This document shows positions 51,022-59,855 of a stretch of 64,000 bases of DNA, piece after piece. The position numbers and the translations under genes are program-made. Where the stretch lies: assembly GCF_018128025.1 (NCBI RefSeq), contig NZ_JAGSCS010000002.1:248001-312000 (forward strand), given 5' to 3'. The DNA is from Proteiniclasticum sediminis. Its GTDB lineage: Bacteria; Bacillota; Clostridia; Clostridiales; Clostridiaceae. The notes under the pieces were generated by a model, which saw only the letters and a program-made list of their open reading frames with translations, searched no databases and was not told where the DNA came from. Every line of letters begins with the position of its first letter. Position 1 is the stretch's first letter.

Positions 51022-52668
51022 TTATTCGTTTTCTTCGTTTTTCAGCATGGCCAGCACGGTATCCAGCACCATGGAAGGAACCTTGTGGAAGGAATAATCC
51101 ACTTCGATCCGTTCCGTGTACTTGTGGGCATCGTAGCCGTAGGGGCCGATGTTTGTCACAGGAAGGTCAAGTTTTTTAATGTCGTCCAAGGGAAGGGTGT
51201 AGGTGACCCCAAAGCCCGGAAGATTCTGTTTCAGGGCCTCCACCGCCGCATCCTCCGGCAGGGCAAAATAGCTGAGATCGGAGATGTAGGGGTAGAACTT
51301 GCGAAGGGCGAGATTTGGCTCCTCGCTTTTCTTGACGATCTCCTCCAGGGCGCGGAGAAGGCGGCGCTCCTCCGCCGTAGTTCCTTTGACGGCGATATGG
51401 GGATAATAGGGAGGGGAGAAGTAGAGGAGGATGACCGGGTCCTTGTCTCCCCAGAGGGAATGAAGCCTTCGGACCAGGGCCAGGGATTTCTCCCGCTCAT
51501 CCTGGGTGGAATCCTTCGCCAGTTCCAGGGCATAGGATTCCAGTATCGCCCCGAGGTCGGGATGCTTTTTCTGCGTTTGCCGGAAGACTTCCTCGTAGGT
51601 CAGGACCCGGGCTTTCCAGGGGAGGGTCTTCTGGGGCAGGTTCATTCGCCGGGTGAACTGGTCATAGGAGCTTTGGAGCTTGGCGAGGATAGAAGAAAAA
51701 GAGCTTTCGGCTAGGGTTTTGAGCTTTGTGAGCACCTCAGCCGGGGTGCTGTCATGGGTGGCATAGTTAAAGTAGAGGTGAGTTTCCCGGTTGGTCTGGA
51801 CGCTGTACTCGGGTTTCAGGTCCTGGAGCCGAAGGGTCACGGGGGGAACCGTGAGCTCCCTGTCGGCAAAGTCCGAAAGCTCGGGATTAAGGTTGATGTC
51901 GAGAACAAGCTTTGCTGCCAGCTCATTGGCATCCAGTCCCCCGAAGGGATCCCCCACGTGGGTCTCTTTTCCCACAATAAAGAAGCTGGGCATGAGCTTT
52001 CCGATGGTCCCGGCATAGAGATACCGGTGAGGATCCTCCAGGGTACGTTCCGAGGTGTAGTCCGTGTCCAGGGCGAAGACATACTGAAGATTTTCCTTAT
52101 CTTTTAGGGCAACCAGGGCGGGTACACAGGAAAGCATCCCGGAGGAGTTGCCTTCTTCATCGCAGACAAAGGCGGCACAAAGGTTGCCGGAGAGGGATGC
52201 CGGATCTTGGGACAGAAGGTCCAGGACTTCCATGACCATGGCCACGCCGGACTTCATGTCCAGGACCCCTCGGCCGAAGAGATAGTCCCCAGAGCGAAGA
52301 TCTGCCTCAGCTTTCGGGGGGAGGACTTCCTGTAAAAGACGCTGGGCGAGCTCCTGGGGTTTGGTGGCCAAATCCTGAAAATCGCCGTAATCGGAAATGC
52401 CCACGGTATCCGTGTGGCCGATGAGGATGGCCGTGCGGGGATTCCTGTCTTTTTGACCTCGAACAAAGGCCAGAAGCGATACCCGACCCAGGTCATCCCC
52501 CGTTTCCACCAGATGGAGGTTCTCCGGATGAGCCTGGAAATAGGGAAGGGCGGAAAGCATTTCTTTAATCGCTTCCGGAACATGACGTTCTGCCGCAGTG
52601 CCCACCACACTGGGGATCGATACCAGTTCCAGGGTGCGGTCGATTATTCGCTGGGGATTTGTGTTCAT
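51022..52668 (-). CDS. RocB-like M20 family peptidase
   Basis: This protein of about 548 residues belongs to the M20 zinc peptidase family in its long RocB form. Metal-site blocks are LIGHTDTVG (His, Asp), GRGVLDMKSG (bridging Asp) and FVCDEEGNSSGM (Glu pair). RocB of Bacillus is tied to arginine use, but its reaction is not defined. The best-spaced of three successive ATG codons is at 52668, given AGGCAGGA just upstream. The first (52674) would touch the ribosome binding site. It is read alone on the minus strand. Confidence 0.87.
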   Translation of the reverse strand: MNTNPQRIIDRTLELVSIPSVVGTAAERHVPEAIKEMLSALPYFQAHPENLHLVETGDDLGRVSLLAFVRGQKDRNPRTAILIGHTDTVGISDYGDFQDLATKPQELAQRLLQEVLPPKAEADLRSGDYLFGRGVLDMKSGVAMVMEVLDLLSQDPASLSGNLCAAFVCDEEGNSSGMLSCVPALVALKDKENLQYVFALDTDYTSERTLEDPHRYLYAGTIGKLMPSFFIVGKETHVGDPFGGLDANELAAKLVLDINLNPELSDFADRELTVPPVTLRLQDLKPEYSVQTNRETHLYFNYATHDSTPAEVLTKLKTLAESSFSSILAKLQSSYDQFTRRMNLPQKTLPWKARVLTYEEVFRQTQKKHPDLGAILESYALELAKDSTQDEREKSLALVRRLHSLWGDKDPVILLYFSPPYYPHIAVKGTTAEERRLLRALEEIVKKSEEPNLALRKFYPYISDLSYFALPEDAAVEALKQNLPGFGVTYTLPLDDIKKLDLPVTNIGPYGYDAHKYTERIEVDYSFHKVPSMVLDTVLAMLKNEENE

Positions 52669-52800
52669 CATCATTCCTGCCTTTTCGTTTTCTTCTATTT
52701 TAGTGGATTCGGGAGGAAGATACCACTTATTCTTCTACGATGAGGAAGAGGGGAAGACTCAGGATCATCCTGTAATGTCGTGGAGCAGGACAATTCCTAA

Positions 52801-52850
52801 AAATAGAGAAGGGAGAGTCTTGCCGGAACCAACCGGAAGCCTCTCCCTTT
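52801..52850 (-). terminator. terminator of the DUF4349 gene
   Basis: Arms AAGGGAGAG (52809-52817) and CTCTCCCTT (52841-52849) with an inner CCGG/CCGG stem form the hairpin. Read on the minus strand it is followed by CTCTATTTTT. Confidence 0.7.
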
Positions 52851-52882
52851 TCATGTCAGGGATTATTTTAGTTTCATGTTTT

Positions 52883-52917
52883 CCGGGGCTGAAGCCTCAG
52901 GTGAGGATTCAGCCCGG
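52883..52917. repeat. long G+C-rich hairpin downstream of the DUF4349 gene
   Basis: CCGGGGCTGAA (52883-52893) pairs with TTCAGCCCGG (52908-52917) with one bulged G. The inside CCTCA-GG-TGAGG forms a second stem. No T run follows on either strand. It may protect the end of the DUF4349 message or help the terminator at 52801-52850. Confidence 0.5.
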
Positions 52918-52954
52918 CATTTCTAGCAAGTGCCATACTCAAATCCAGGCTGGG

Positions 52955-53908
52955 TCAGGATTTTTTGGAATCGCTGGGAAGTTCAGCCGAGTCTTTTCCG
53001 GAACCTTGCGGGAGTTTCTTACGGGTAACCTTGACGACCTTCGCCACACCATAACCCAGGATGCCCAAGACGACGATGAAGGGAATCACGTAGATGAGGA
53101 GAATGACGAAGTTGATCATGGCTTCCTGGAAGTAGGCGATGGAGTCTTTCAGGGCCTTATTCAAACGTTCTCCGAAGGAAGCCTGGACACTTTCACCGGT
53201 GGTGAGCTTGGCCACTTCCTGGATGTACACGCTGACGGTGCTGTAGTTGATGCGCTCGTCCAGATACTGCAGTTCGCCCTTCAGGGATTCAATCTGATAC
53301 ATGATCTCATTGATGCGGGACTCGATGCTGATGATGTCCTGGATAAGCTCCGCTTTTCCATAGAGCTCATTGAGGCGAGCCAGCTGGGTTTCCAGGGTGT
53401 TCAGGCGAGCCGTGGTGTCATTGTAGTACTTGGTGACATTCTGCACATTGGAATTCTCCGAGGTGAGATGGCTGTTCAGCTTAAACTCCGTGTTGAAGGC
53501 CATGACCTGCTCTTTGGGGATCCGCAGGGTATAGCGGGCATACTTGAAAATTTTTCCCGCCTGGGTAGGCATGTTGTAGATCTCCGAATATTCCACATAC
53601 CCTTTGTACTTGAGAACCAGGGCATCCACATAGGCAATGGACTTGGAAAACTCCAGGGTTTCAAAGTTCAGGGTGTAGGTGCCGATGACCTTGTCGCCAG
53701 CGATTCCGCCTTTTCCATCCTGTTCGCCGTAATCCTTGTCCGGGACTTCTGTGGGGGCTCCAGGAGCCACCGACTCGTTGCCGGTTTTGTCTGTGGTAAT
53801 CCCTCGCAGTCCCAGGCTTCCCCCCAGCACGGTGAAGATGAAGACCCCAATGAACATGACAAGAAGCAGGGCCCCACTTCCGATGAAGATTTTCTTTTTG
53901 GTACGCAT
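52955..53908 (-). CDS. DUF4349 domain membrane protein
   Basis: This 317-residue protein has an N-terminal membrane anchor (residues about 8-30), an extracytoplasmic domain with YYNDTTARLNTLETQLARL and a coiled coil (IISIESRINEIMYQIESLKGEL), a second membrane helix near residues 265-290, and a basic tail. This is the usual DUF4349 layout. The function is unknown. AAGGAGG precedes the ATG on the minus strand. It stands divergent to the helicase gene. Confidence 0.85.
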   Translation of the reverse strand: MRTKKKIFIGSGALLLVMFIGVFIFTVLGGSLGLRGITTDKTGNESVAPGAPTEVPDKDYGEQDGKGGIAGDKVIGTYTLNFETLEFSKSIAYVDALVLKYKGYVEYSEIYNMPTQAGKIFKYARYTLRIPKEQVMAFNTEFKLNSHLTSENSNVQNVTKYYNDTTARLNTLETQLARLNELYGKAELIQDIISIESRINEIMYQIESLKGELQYLDERINYSTVSVYIQEVAKLTTGESVQASFGERLNKALKDSIAYFQEAMINFVILLIYVIPFIVVLGILGYGVAKVVKVTRKKLPQGSGKDSAELPSDSKKS

Positions 53909-54095
53909 GACATGTTCCTCCTTGGAATCGGGTCGATGCCGTCTTTAACGGTGCCCTCTTCTAGTTTTAGTGTAGCGGGGGAAGGGGGAAAAGGAATGAC
54001 AAATTGATTGCGAATTTACAGAATACGAGGGAAAAATCTACTAAATATTTTGAAATTGCATTAGAATGAGGATAAGAGTTCATGGGGAGGTTCAC

Positions 54096-57000
54096 ATGGA
54101 AGAGAAAAAGTTGCTGACAGTCACACTGAATTATCTCAAAACCTTGAATTATGCCATGGCGGAAAATGGGATTCCCTTTTTGCGAAATGCCACGGTGGAG
54201 AATCTGGGGGAGGAAGAGCTTCGAAATCTGAGGGCGGTACTTCGCTTTCAGGAGGATTTTTGTCCGTCCCTGACACTGGATCTGCCCGTGCTGCCGCCCA
54301 AAATGGTGGTGGATCTGGGACAGCTGGATGTTCGTCCCCGGGGAGAACATCTCTTTTCCCTCACGGAAAATATGACCCTGGATATTACTGTAGAGATTTG
54401 GAAAGGGGAGGAGCTCCTTCAAACTGAGCGCTATCCCGTCCTGGTCCTGGCTTATAACGGATGGCCAGGCTACGAGGTCATGCCGGAACTTCTGGCAGCC
54501 TTTGTCACCCCCAATCATCCCGCCATCGACAAGCTCATTGTGGAGGCTTCAGAGATTCTCCAGGCTTCCGGAAAGGATCCTTCCTTCGAAGGCTATCAGT
54601 CCCGGGACATCAACCGGGTCCGGGAGCAGGTCCTGGCCCTCTATACGGCCATCCAGAACCGCTTTCTCACCTATGTGGGCCCTCCGGCTTCCTTCCTGGA
54701 GTCGGGACAGCGGATCCGTCTGGCGGATGAAGTGCTGGAGAAAGCCCTGGGCACCTGCCTGGACTGGACCCTGCTCTTTGCCTCCTGCCTGGAAGCCATC
54801 TCCCTTCACCCCCTGGTGATCCTGGTTCAAGGCCATGCCTTCCTGGGCTTTTGGCAGGAAGAGCAGTTCTTCGCCGATGCCGTGGAAACGGATTTGGCTG
54901 CCCTGACCAAGCGCACGGCCGCAGGGGTGGAGCTCATAGGTCTTCTGGAGACCACCGATGTGCGCACCGGCCTCAGCGTTTCCTTTGGGGAGGCCCAAGC
55001 CCATGGCGCCGCGCATTTGCTTGCCGAAAAAGAGTTTCTCTTGGCGGTGGACATTCACCGGGCAAGGGTGGGTGGCATCCGGCCGCTGCCCCAGCGCCTG
55101 GAACAGGGGGGTGTCTTTGTGGAAGCCCCCCAGCGAAATCGGGAGGAGCGGATCCTCACCCTGCCGGCGCTGGAACAGGCCGTCAGGCTTCCGGAAGCCA
55201 TCCCGGGGGAAAAATCCGGCAAAAAGACCCAATGGGAGCGCAAGCTCCTGGATCTTAGTCTTCGCAATAACCTTCTAAATCACACGCCAGGGAAAAAAGG
55301 GGTGGAGCTTCTGGTGCCCTCAGCCAAAGAACTGGAGGACCTGCTCGATGAGGGCAAGGAGTTCCAGCTTCTTCCCGCCATACCCGAAGCCAAGGAACAG
55401 CCTGGGGTCAGGGGGGCCCTGGACGCCCAGGAAACCTTGCAGCAGTTTGCTCCGCTTCTCGCAGGGGAGTTCACCCAGCAGAAGCTTCGGACCACCCTCA
55501 CCGAGGAAGAGCTCAGCCGACGGCTCACCAAACTTTCCCGGGAAGCCAAGCTTTCTTTAGAGGAATCCGGCGCCAACAGCCTCTTCCTGGCTCTCGGGCT
55601 TCTCAAGTGGTACGAGACTCCCCGCAGCGAGAAACCCCGCTATGCGCCCATTCTCATGGTTCCCGTGGAGCTGGTGAAGAAGGTGGGCCGGAGCATCTAT
55701 ATGGTCCGAGGAAGGGATGAGGAAACCCTCATCAATGTCACCCTTTTGGAAAAGCTGAAGCAGGAATACAGCATCACCGTCCAGGGTCTGGATCCCGTGC
55801 CCCTGGACGACCAGGGGGTCGATGTGCTCCAGGTGTTCAGCATCATGCGGCAGGCCGTCCTGGGGCAAAAGCGCTGGGATGTTCTCGATGCCGTAAATCT
55901 AGGCATCTTTTCCTTCTCCAAGTTTATCCTTTGGAATGATTTGAAAAACCATGGGGACGACCTGGCCAAGCACCCGGTGATTTCCTCCCTGCTGGAGGGC
56001 AAGCTGACCTTTGAAGCCCAGGCTCTGGATCCGGAAGATCGCCTCCTGGATGAGACCATCGATCCGGCGGAAATCCTTCTTCCCGTGAGCACCGACGCCA
56101 GCCAGCTCCAAGCCGTAGAGGCGGCGGTGAAAGGAAAGTCCTTTGTTCTCCATGGTCCCCCGGGAACGGGGAAATCCCAAACCATCACCACCATCATTGC
56201 CAATGCCCTCTATCAGGGGAAACGAGTTCTCTTTGTGGCGGAAAAAATGGCTGCCCTTTCCGTGGTGCAGCGCCGTCTGGAGAATCTGGGCCTGGGCCAC
56301 TTCTCCCTGGAAGTCCATTCCAATAAGAGCAAGAAAACCGCCATTTTGAAAAAGCTGGAGGAAACCATCCATGTGACCCGGGAAAACGGCATTCCCTTTG
56401 CCGAAGAAGCCCGAAAGGTCCGGGAGATCCGCACAGGGCTCAATGCCCAGGTGGCGGCCCTCTACAAGACCTATTCCTTTGGTCATTCGGCATACAGCCT
56501 CATCGGACTTCTGGAGTCCTTAAAGGACCAGGAAGCCGGAACGCTCTTCCGTGAGCTTTCCCTGGACACCCTCTCTTCGGAAGGCTGGGAAGAGCTCCAG
56601 CTTCTGGGGCGAGAGCTGGCCTCCATTACCCGGGAAACGGGAGAATATGCCGATGCCCCCTTAAAGGGGATGAACCTCGCCCAGTACAGTTATACCCTAA
56701 AAGGGGAGATGGAGGAGGCGCTAAAACAGCTGAAACCCCTGGCCGATGCCCTGGCCACATCCCTGGAGCAGATGGAAGAACAAAAGCTGCCGGTGCTGGA
56801 AACCCAAAAGACCCTGGAAGCCTTGGGAAAGCTCGTCAAAATTTCCGCCGCCAGGCCCAATGCAGAACTGATGCAAAGCTTATCTCCGGAGCTTCTGGAT
56901 GTTCTGACTCAGGCCCTAAACCTCGAGGCTCAGCGTAAAGGTCTGGAGACGGGGCTTCTTGAAAGCTACCGTCCCCAGGTTCTGAACCTGAATCCCCCAA

Positions 57001-59807
57001 CACTCCGCCAGGAGCTCCAGACCGCGGAAACCAAGCTGCCGGTGCTGAAGACCCTGGCCCGGCGAAAGGTGCTTCATCCGCTGTCCGCTCTAAGCCTTCA
57101 GGGGCCTCTGGACACCTCCAAAGCTCTGGCGCTCTTTGATGCCCTATTGAAGCTCCAGAACCTGAAGGAAGGGGTTGAGGCGCTTCTTCAAACCCAGCCC
57201 CTACTATCCCCAGACAATCTTCAGGAGGGCACCGCACTCCTTCGTGACCTCCAGGAGACCCTGGAGGTGAAGACCCTCCTGGGGTTCACGGGAGAAGAAC
57301 CCTTCTGGACCCTTCTTCAGGACAAGGCCCAGATCACCGGATTCCTCCAGGCCTATGACCGTTTCTTCGCGGTGTATCCCACATTTTCGGATCAGTTTGC
57401 CTGGAGTCTTGGGGACCTCCCAGAACTGGAAGGAAACTGGCCCCGCAGGCTTTCCGACCGGCTGGAAACCTACGGGAAGAACCTGGAGGCTCTTCGGGAG
57501 TGGACCAACTACAATGCCCTTAAGGCAAAGTGCAGCGACAAAAAGGTTGAGGAGCTCATCACCGACTTTGAAGCGGGAAAATTCCTGGGGGAAGAAGCGG
57601 AGCTTCGGGTGAAAAAGACCCTGGCCCTCCAGGCTTTCCAAGTTATTCTTCAGCAGGAACCCCTCCTTTCCCATGTCACCGGCCGCCAGGTGGAGGACCA
57701 GATCACCTATTTCAAGGAGGTCCACCGCCGCTATGAGGAACTGGCCATGAAGGAGATCCGTTCCACCCTGGCATCGAAGGTGCCGGACCTGCAGAAGGAA
57801 GCCAGCAGCTCCTCGGAGGTGGGGATTCTTCAGCGCGCCATTCGAAGCGGCGGACGGGGCACCACGCTGCGGGCGCTCTTTGACCGGCTGCCCAATCTGC
57901 TGCCGCGAATCACCCCCTGCATGCTCATGAGTCCCTTGTCCGTGGCCCAGTATCTGCGTACGGACCGGGCGCTCTTCGATCTCGTCATCTTTGACGAAGC
58001 CTCCCAGATGCCCACGGCGGAAAGCGTGGGCGCCATGGCCCGGGGCAAGGAAGTCGTCATTGTGGGCGATCCCAAACAGTTGCCCCCCACCACCTTCTTC
58101 AGCACCCAGAATGGGGGAGAAGAGGAGATTCTGGAGGATCTGGACAACATCCTGGAGGATGCCCTGGCCCTCTCCCTGCCGGAGACCTCGCTCCTCTGGC
58201 ACTACCGCAGCCGCCATGAGAGCCTCATTGCCTTCAGCAACCGGGCTTACTATGAAAACAAGCTCTATACCTATCCTTCACCTCGGGAGCTGGCCTCCCA
58301 GGTGTCGCTAACCTTTGTGGAAGCCACCTATGGTCGGGGCGGCACCCGCTCCAACCCCGTGGAAGCCAAAGCCGTGGTGGAGGAGATCATGGGCCGCCTC
58401 ACGGATCCACGCCGGGAGAAGGATTCCCTGGGCGTCGTGACCTTCAGCATGGCCCAGAAGGATCTCATTGAAGACCTGCTGCAGGAAGCTCTGAAGGATC
58501 GACCGGACATGGAGGAAAAGATCCTCACCATGGAGGAACCAGTCTTCGTGAAGAATCTGGAAAATGTCCAGGGGGATGAGCGGGATGTCATTCTCTTCAG
58601 CACCGGTTATGGCCCCGATGCCGACGGCAAGCTCTCCCTGAACTTTGGCCCCTTAAATCGGGAAAACGGCTGGAAGCGCCTCAATGTGGCCATCACCCGA
58701 TCGAAAAAAGAGATGAAGATCTTCACCAGCATCCGTCCGGAAATGATCGACACCGCCAAGACCAGTGCCCAGGGTGTCCATGATCTGAAGCGCTTCCTGG
58801 AGTTCGCCCAGCGGGGAACCCAGGCGGTGGCCCTGGAGGACGTGGCCATCAACGGAAAAGAAACTTTAAGCCATGCCATCGCCCGGGAACTGGAAGCCAA
58901 GGGGCTGAAGGTGGTGACAGGCATCGGCGCCTCCCGCTATAAGGTGGATCTGGGCATCGTGGACGAGAACGATCCCAGCCGGTTCTCCCTGGGGATCCTC
59001 TGCCAGGGGGATTCCTATAAAGACGCCCGCAGCGCCCGGGACCGGAACATCCTTCAGGAAAGCATGCTCAGCGGCCTGGGGTGGAGTCTCATCCATGTGT
59101 ATCCCATGGACTGGGTGGAGAACAAAGCCCGGGAAGTGGATCGGATTCTCGCAAAATTATCGGCAAAAGAAGGGGAGGGAGCTTCAAGCTCGGGAGCCTC
59201 GGTGCCGGTCTTTGCCTCTTATCCGGGGACGGTGGCCCCAGCAGAAGTCCTGCCATCGGACACCGCCGGAAGCCGTTATCTCGAGGTTCAGCTCCAGGTG
59301 CCTTCCCTCAGTGCGGAGGAGTTTAGGATGCCTAAGAATACTCGGCTCATTAAGGATGCCCTCATGGCCGTCATTGAAGGGGAAGCTCCCATCAGTGCCT
59401 CGCTCCTCACCCGAAAAATCCTCAAGGCCTTTGGGGTGCGCTGGGGGGAAAAGAGCCGCCAGGTGGTGGACGGGTTCCTCAGTGAACTGGGGTACCCCAT
59501 CCGGGAAAGCTATGGTCAGCTCTTTGTCTACCGCGGGGAAGAAGAGGTCTCATTTTACCGAACCCCCACGCCGGAGTGCCGCCGGGATCCTGAGGATCTT
59601 CCACCGGAAGAAATCCTTTTGGCCGCCGAAGACGTCATCCGCCGTCAAGTTTCTCTCCCGGAGGAGAGTCTCTGGGAAGAGGTGGGCAAGCTCTTTGGCT
59701 ACAGCCGCCGCCAGGAGGACATGGTGAGCAAGGTGAAGGCGGTGCTACAGGACCAGGTGCCCCCAGGGTGCCGCCGGGAGGATTCCGGAAACTACATCAG
59801 CGAATAG
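54096..59807 (+). CDS. transglutaminase-like / SF1 helicase / Vsr-like nuclease fusion (DUF4011-DUF3320 family)
   Basis: This single protein has 1903 residues. Residues 1-130 are a beta domain. Residues about 200-280 look transglutaminase-like, with C221 (GTCLDW), H247 (GHAFLGFW) and D261. DUF4011 follows (about 380-620). An SF1 helicase has Walker A GPPGTGKS at 687-694, IFDEASQMP around D1300, GDPKQLPPTTF, HYRSRHESLIAFS, QGDERDVILFS and NVAITRSK. A Vsr/MTES_1575-type nuclease domain includes D1618 in YKVDLGI. The end is DUF3320. Relatives with this order occur in defence islands, and some were described as single-gene anti-phage systems. It should bind and unwind nucleic acid and may cut it. 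Defence is inferred. GGGGAGG favours this start. Confidence 0.87.
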   Translation: MEEKKLLTVTLNYLKTLNYAMAENGIPFLRNATVENLGEEELRNLRAVLRFQEDFCPSLTLDLPVLPPKMVVDLGQLDVRPRGEHLFSLTENMTLDITVEIWKGEELLQTERYPVLVLAYNGWPGYEVMPELLAAFVTPNHPAIDKLIVEASEILQASGKDPSFEGYQSRDINRVREQVLALYTAIQNRFLTYVGPPASFLESGQRIRLADEVLEKALGTCLDWTLLFASCLEAISLHPLVILVQGHAFLGFWQEEQFFADAVETDLAALTKRTAAGVELIGLLETTDVRTGLSVSFGEAQAHGAAHLLAEKEFLLAVDIHRARVGGIRPLPQRLEQGGVFVEAPQRNREERILTLPALEQAVRLPEAIPGEKSGKKTQWERKLLDLSLRNNLLNHTPGKKGVELLVPSAKELEDLLDEGKEFQLLPAIPEAKEQPGVRGALDAQETLQQFAPLLAGEFTQQKLRTTLTEEELSRRLTKLSREAKLSLEESGANSLFLALGLLKWYETPRSEKPRYAPILMVPVELVKKVGRSIYMVRGRDEETLINVTLLEKLKQEYSITVQGLDPVPLDDQGVDVLQVFSIMRQAVLGQKRWDVLDAVNLGIFSFSKFILWNDLKNHGDDLAKHPVISSLLEGKLTFEAQALDPEDRLLDETIDPAEILLPVSTDASQLQAVEAAVKGKSFVLHGPPGTGKSQTITTIIANALYQGKRVLFVAEKMAALSVVQRRLENLGLGHFSLEVHSNKSKKTAILKKLEETIHVTRENGIPFAEEARKVREIRTGLNAQVAALYKTYSFGHSAYSLIGLLESLKDQEAGTLFRELSLDTLSSEGWEELQLLGRELASITRETGEYADAPLKGMNLAQYSYTLKGEMEEALKQLKPLADALATSLEQMEEQKLPVLETQKTLEALGKLVKISAARPNAELMQSLSPELLDVLTQALNLEAQRKGLETGLLESYRPQVLNLNPPTLRQELQTAETKLPVLKTLARRKVLHPLSALSLQGPLDTSKALALFDALLKLQNLKEGVEALLQTQPLLSPDNLQEGTALLRDLQETLEVKTLLGFTGEEPFWTLLQDKAQITGFLQAYDRFFAVYPTFSDQFAWSLGDLPELEGNWPRRLSDRLETYGKNLEALREWTNYNALKAKCSDKKVEELITDFEAGKFLGEEAELRVKKTLALQAFQVILQQEPLLSHVTGRQVEDQITYFKEVHRRYEELAMKEIRSTLASKVPDLQKEASSSSEVGILQRAIRSGGRGTTLRALFDRLPNLLPRITPCMLMSPLSVAQYLRTDRALFDLVIFDEASQMPTAESVGAMARGKEVVIVGDPKQLPPTTFFSTQNGGEEEILEDLDNILEDALALSLPETSLLWHYRSRHESLIAFSNRAYYENKLYTYPSPRELASQVSLTFVEATYGRGGTRSNPVEAKAVVEEIMGRLTDPRREKDSLGVVTFSMAQKDLIEDLLQEALKDRPDMEEKILTMEEPVFVKNLENVQGDERDVILFSTGYGPDADGKLSLNFGPLNRENGWKRLNVAITRSKKEMKIFTSIRPEMIDTAKTSAQGVHDLKRFLEFAQRGTQAVALEDVAINGKETLSHAIARELEAKGLKVVTGIGASRYKVDLGIVDENDPSRFSLGILCQGDSYKDARSARDRNILQESMLSGLGWSLIHVYPMDWVENKAREVDRILAKLSAKEGEGASSSGASVPVFASYPGTVAPAEVLPSDTAGSRYLEVQLQVPSLSAEEFRMPKNTRLIKDALMAVIEGEAPISASLLTRKILKAFGVRWGEKSRQVVDGFLSELGYPIRESYGQLFVYRGEEEVSFYRTPTPECRRDPEDLPPEEILLAAEDVIRRQVSLPEESLWEEVGKLFGYSRRQEDMVSKVKAVLQDQVPPGCRREDSGNYISE

Positions 59808-59809
59808 AA

Positions 59810-59845
59810 AAAAGCGTCAGGGCTTTGACCCTGGCGCTTTTGCGT
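59810..59845. terminator. bidirectional terminator between the helicase and decarboxylase genes
   Basis: Arms AAAAGCGTCAGGG (59810-59822) and CCCTGGCGCTTTT (59829-59841), with one G-T pair, have A and T ends on opposite sides. Confidence 0.85.
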
Positions 59846-59855
59846 GCATGAACCG

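Noticed and set aside
57204-58217. 337-codon minus-strand frame inside the helicase gene
   Set aside because: It lies opposite essential helicase motifs, and G+C-rich codons commonly create such frames.
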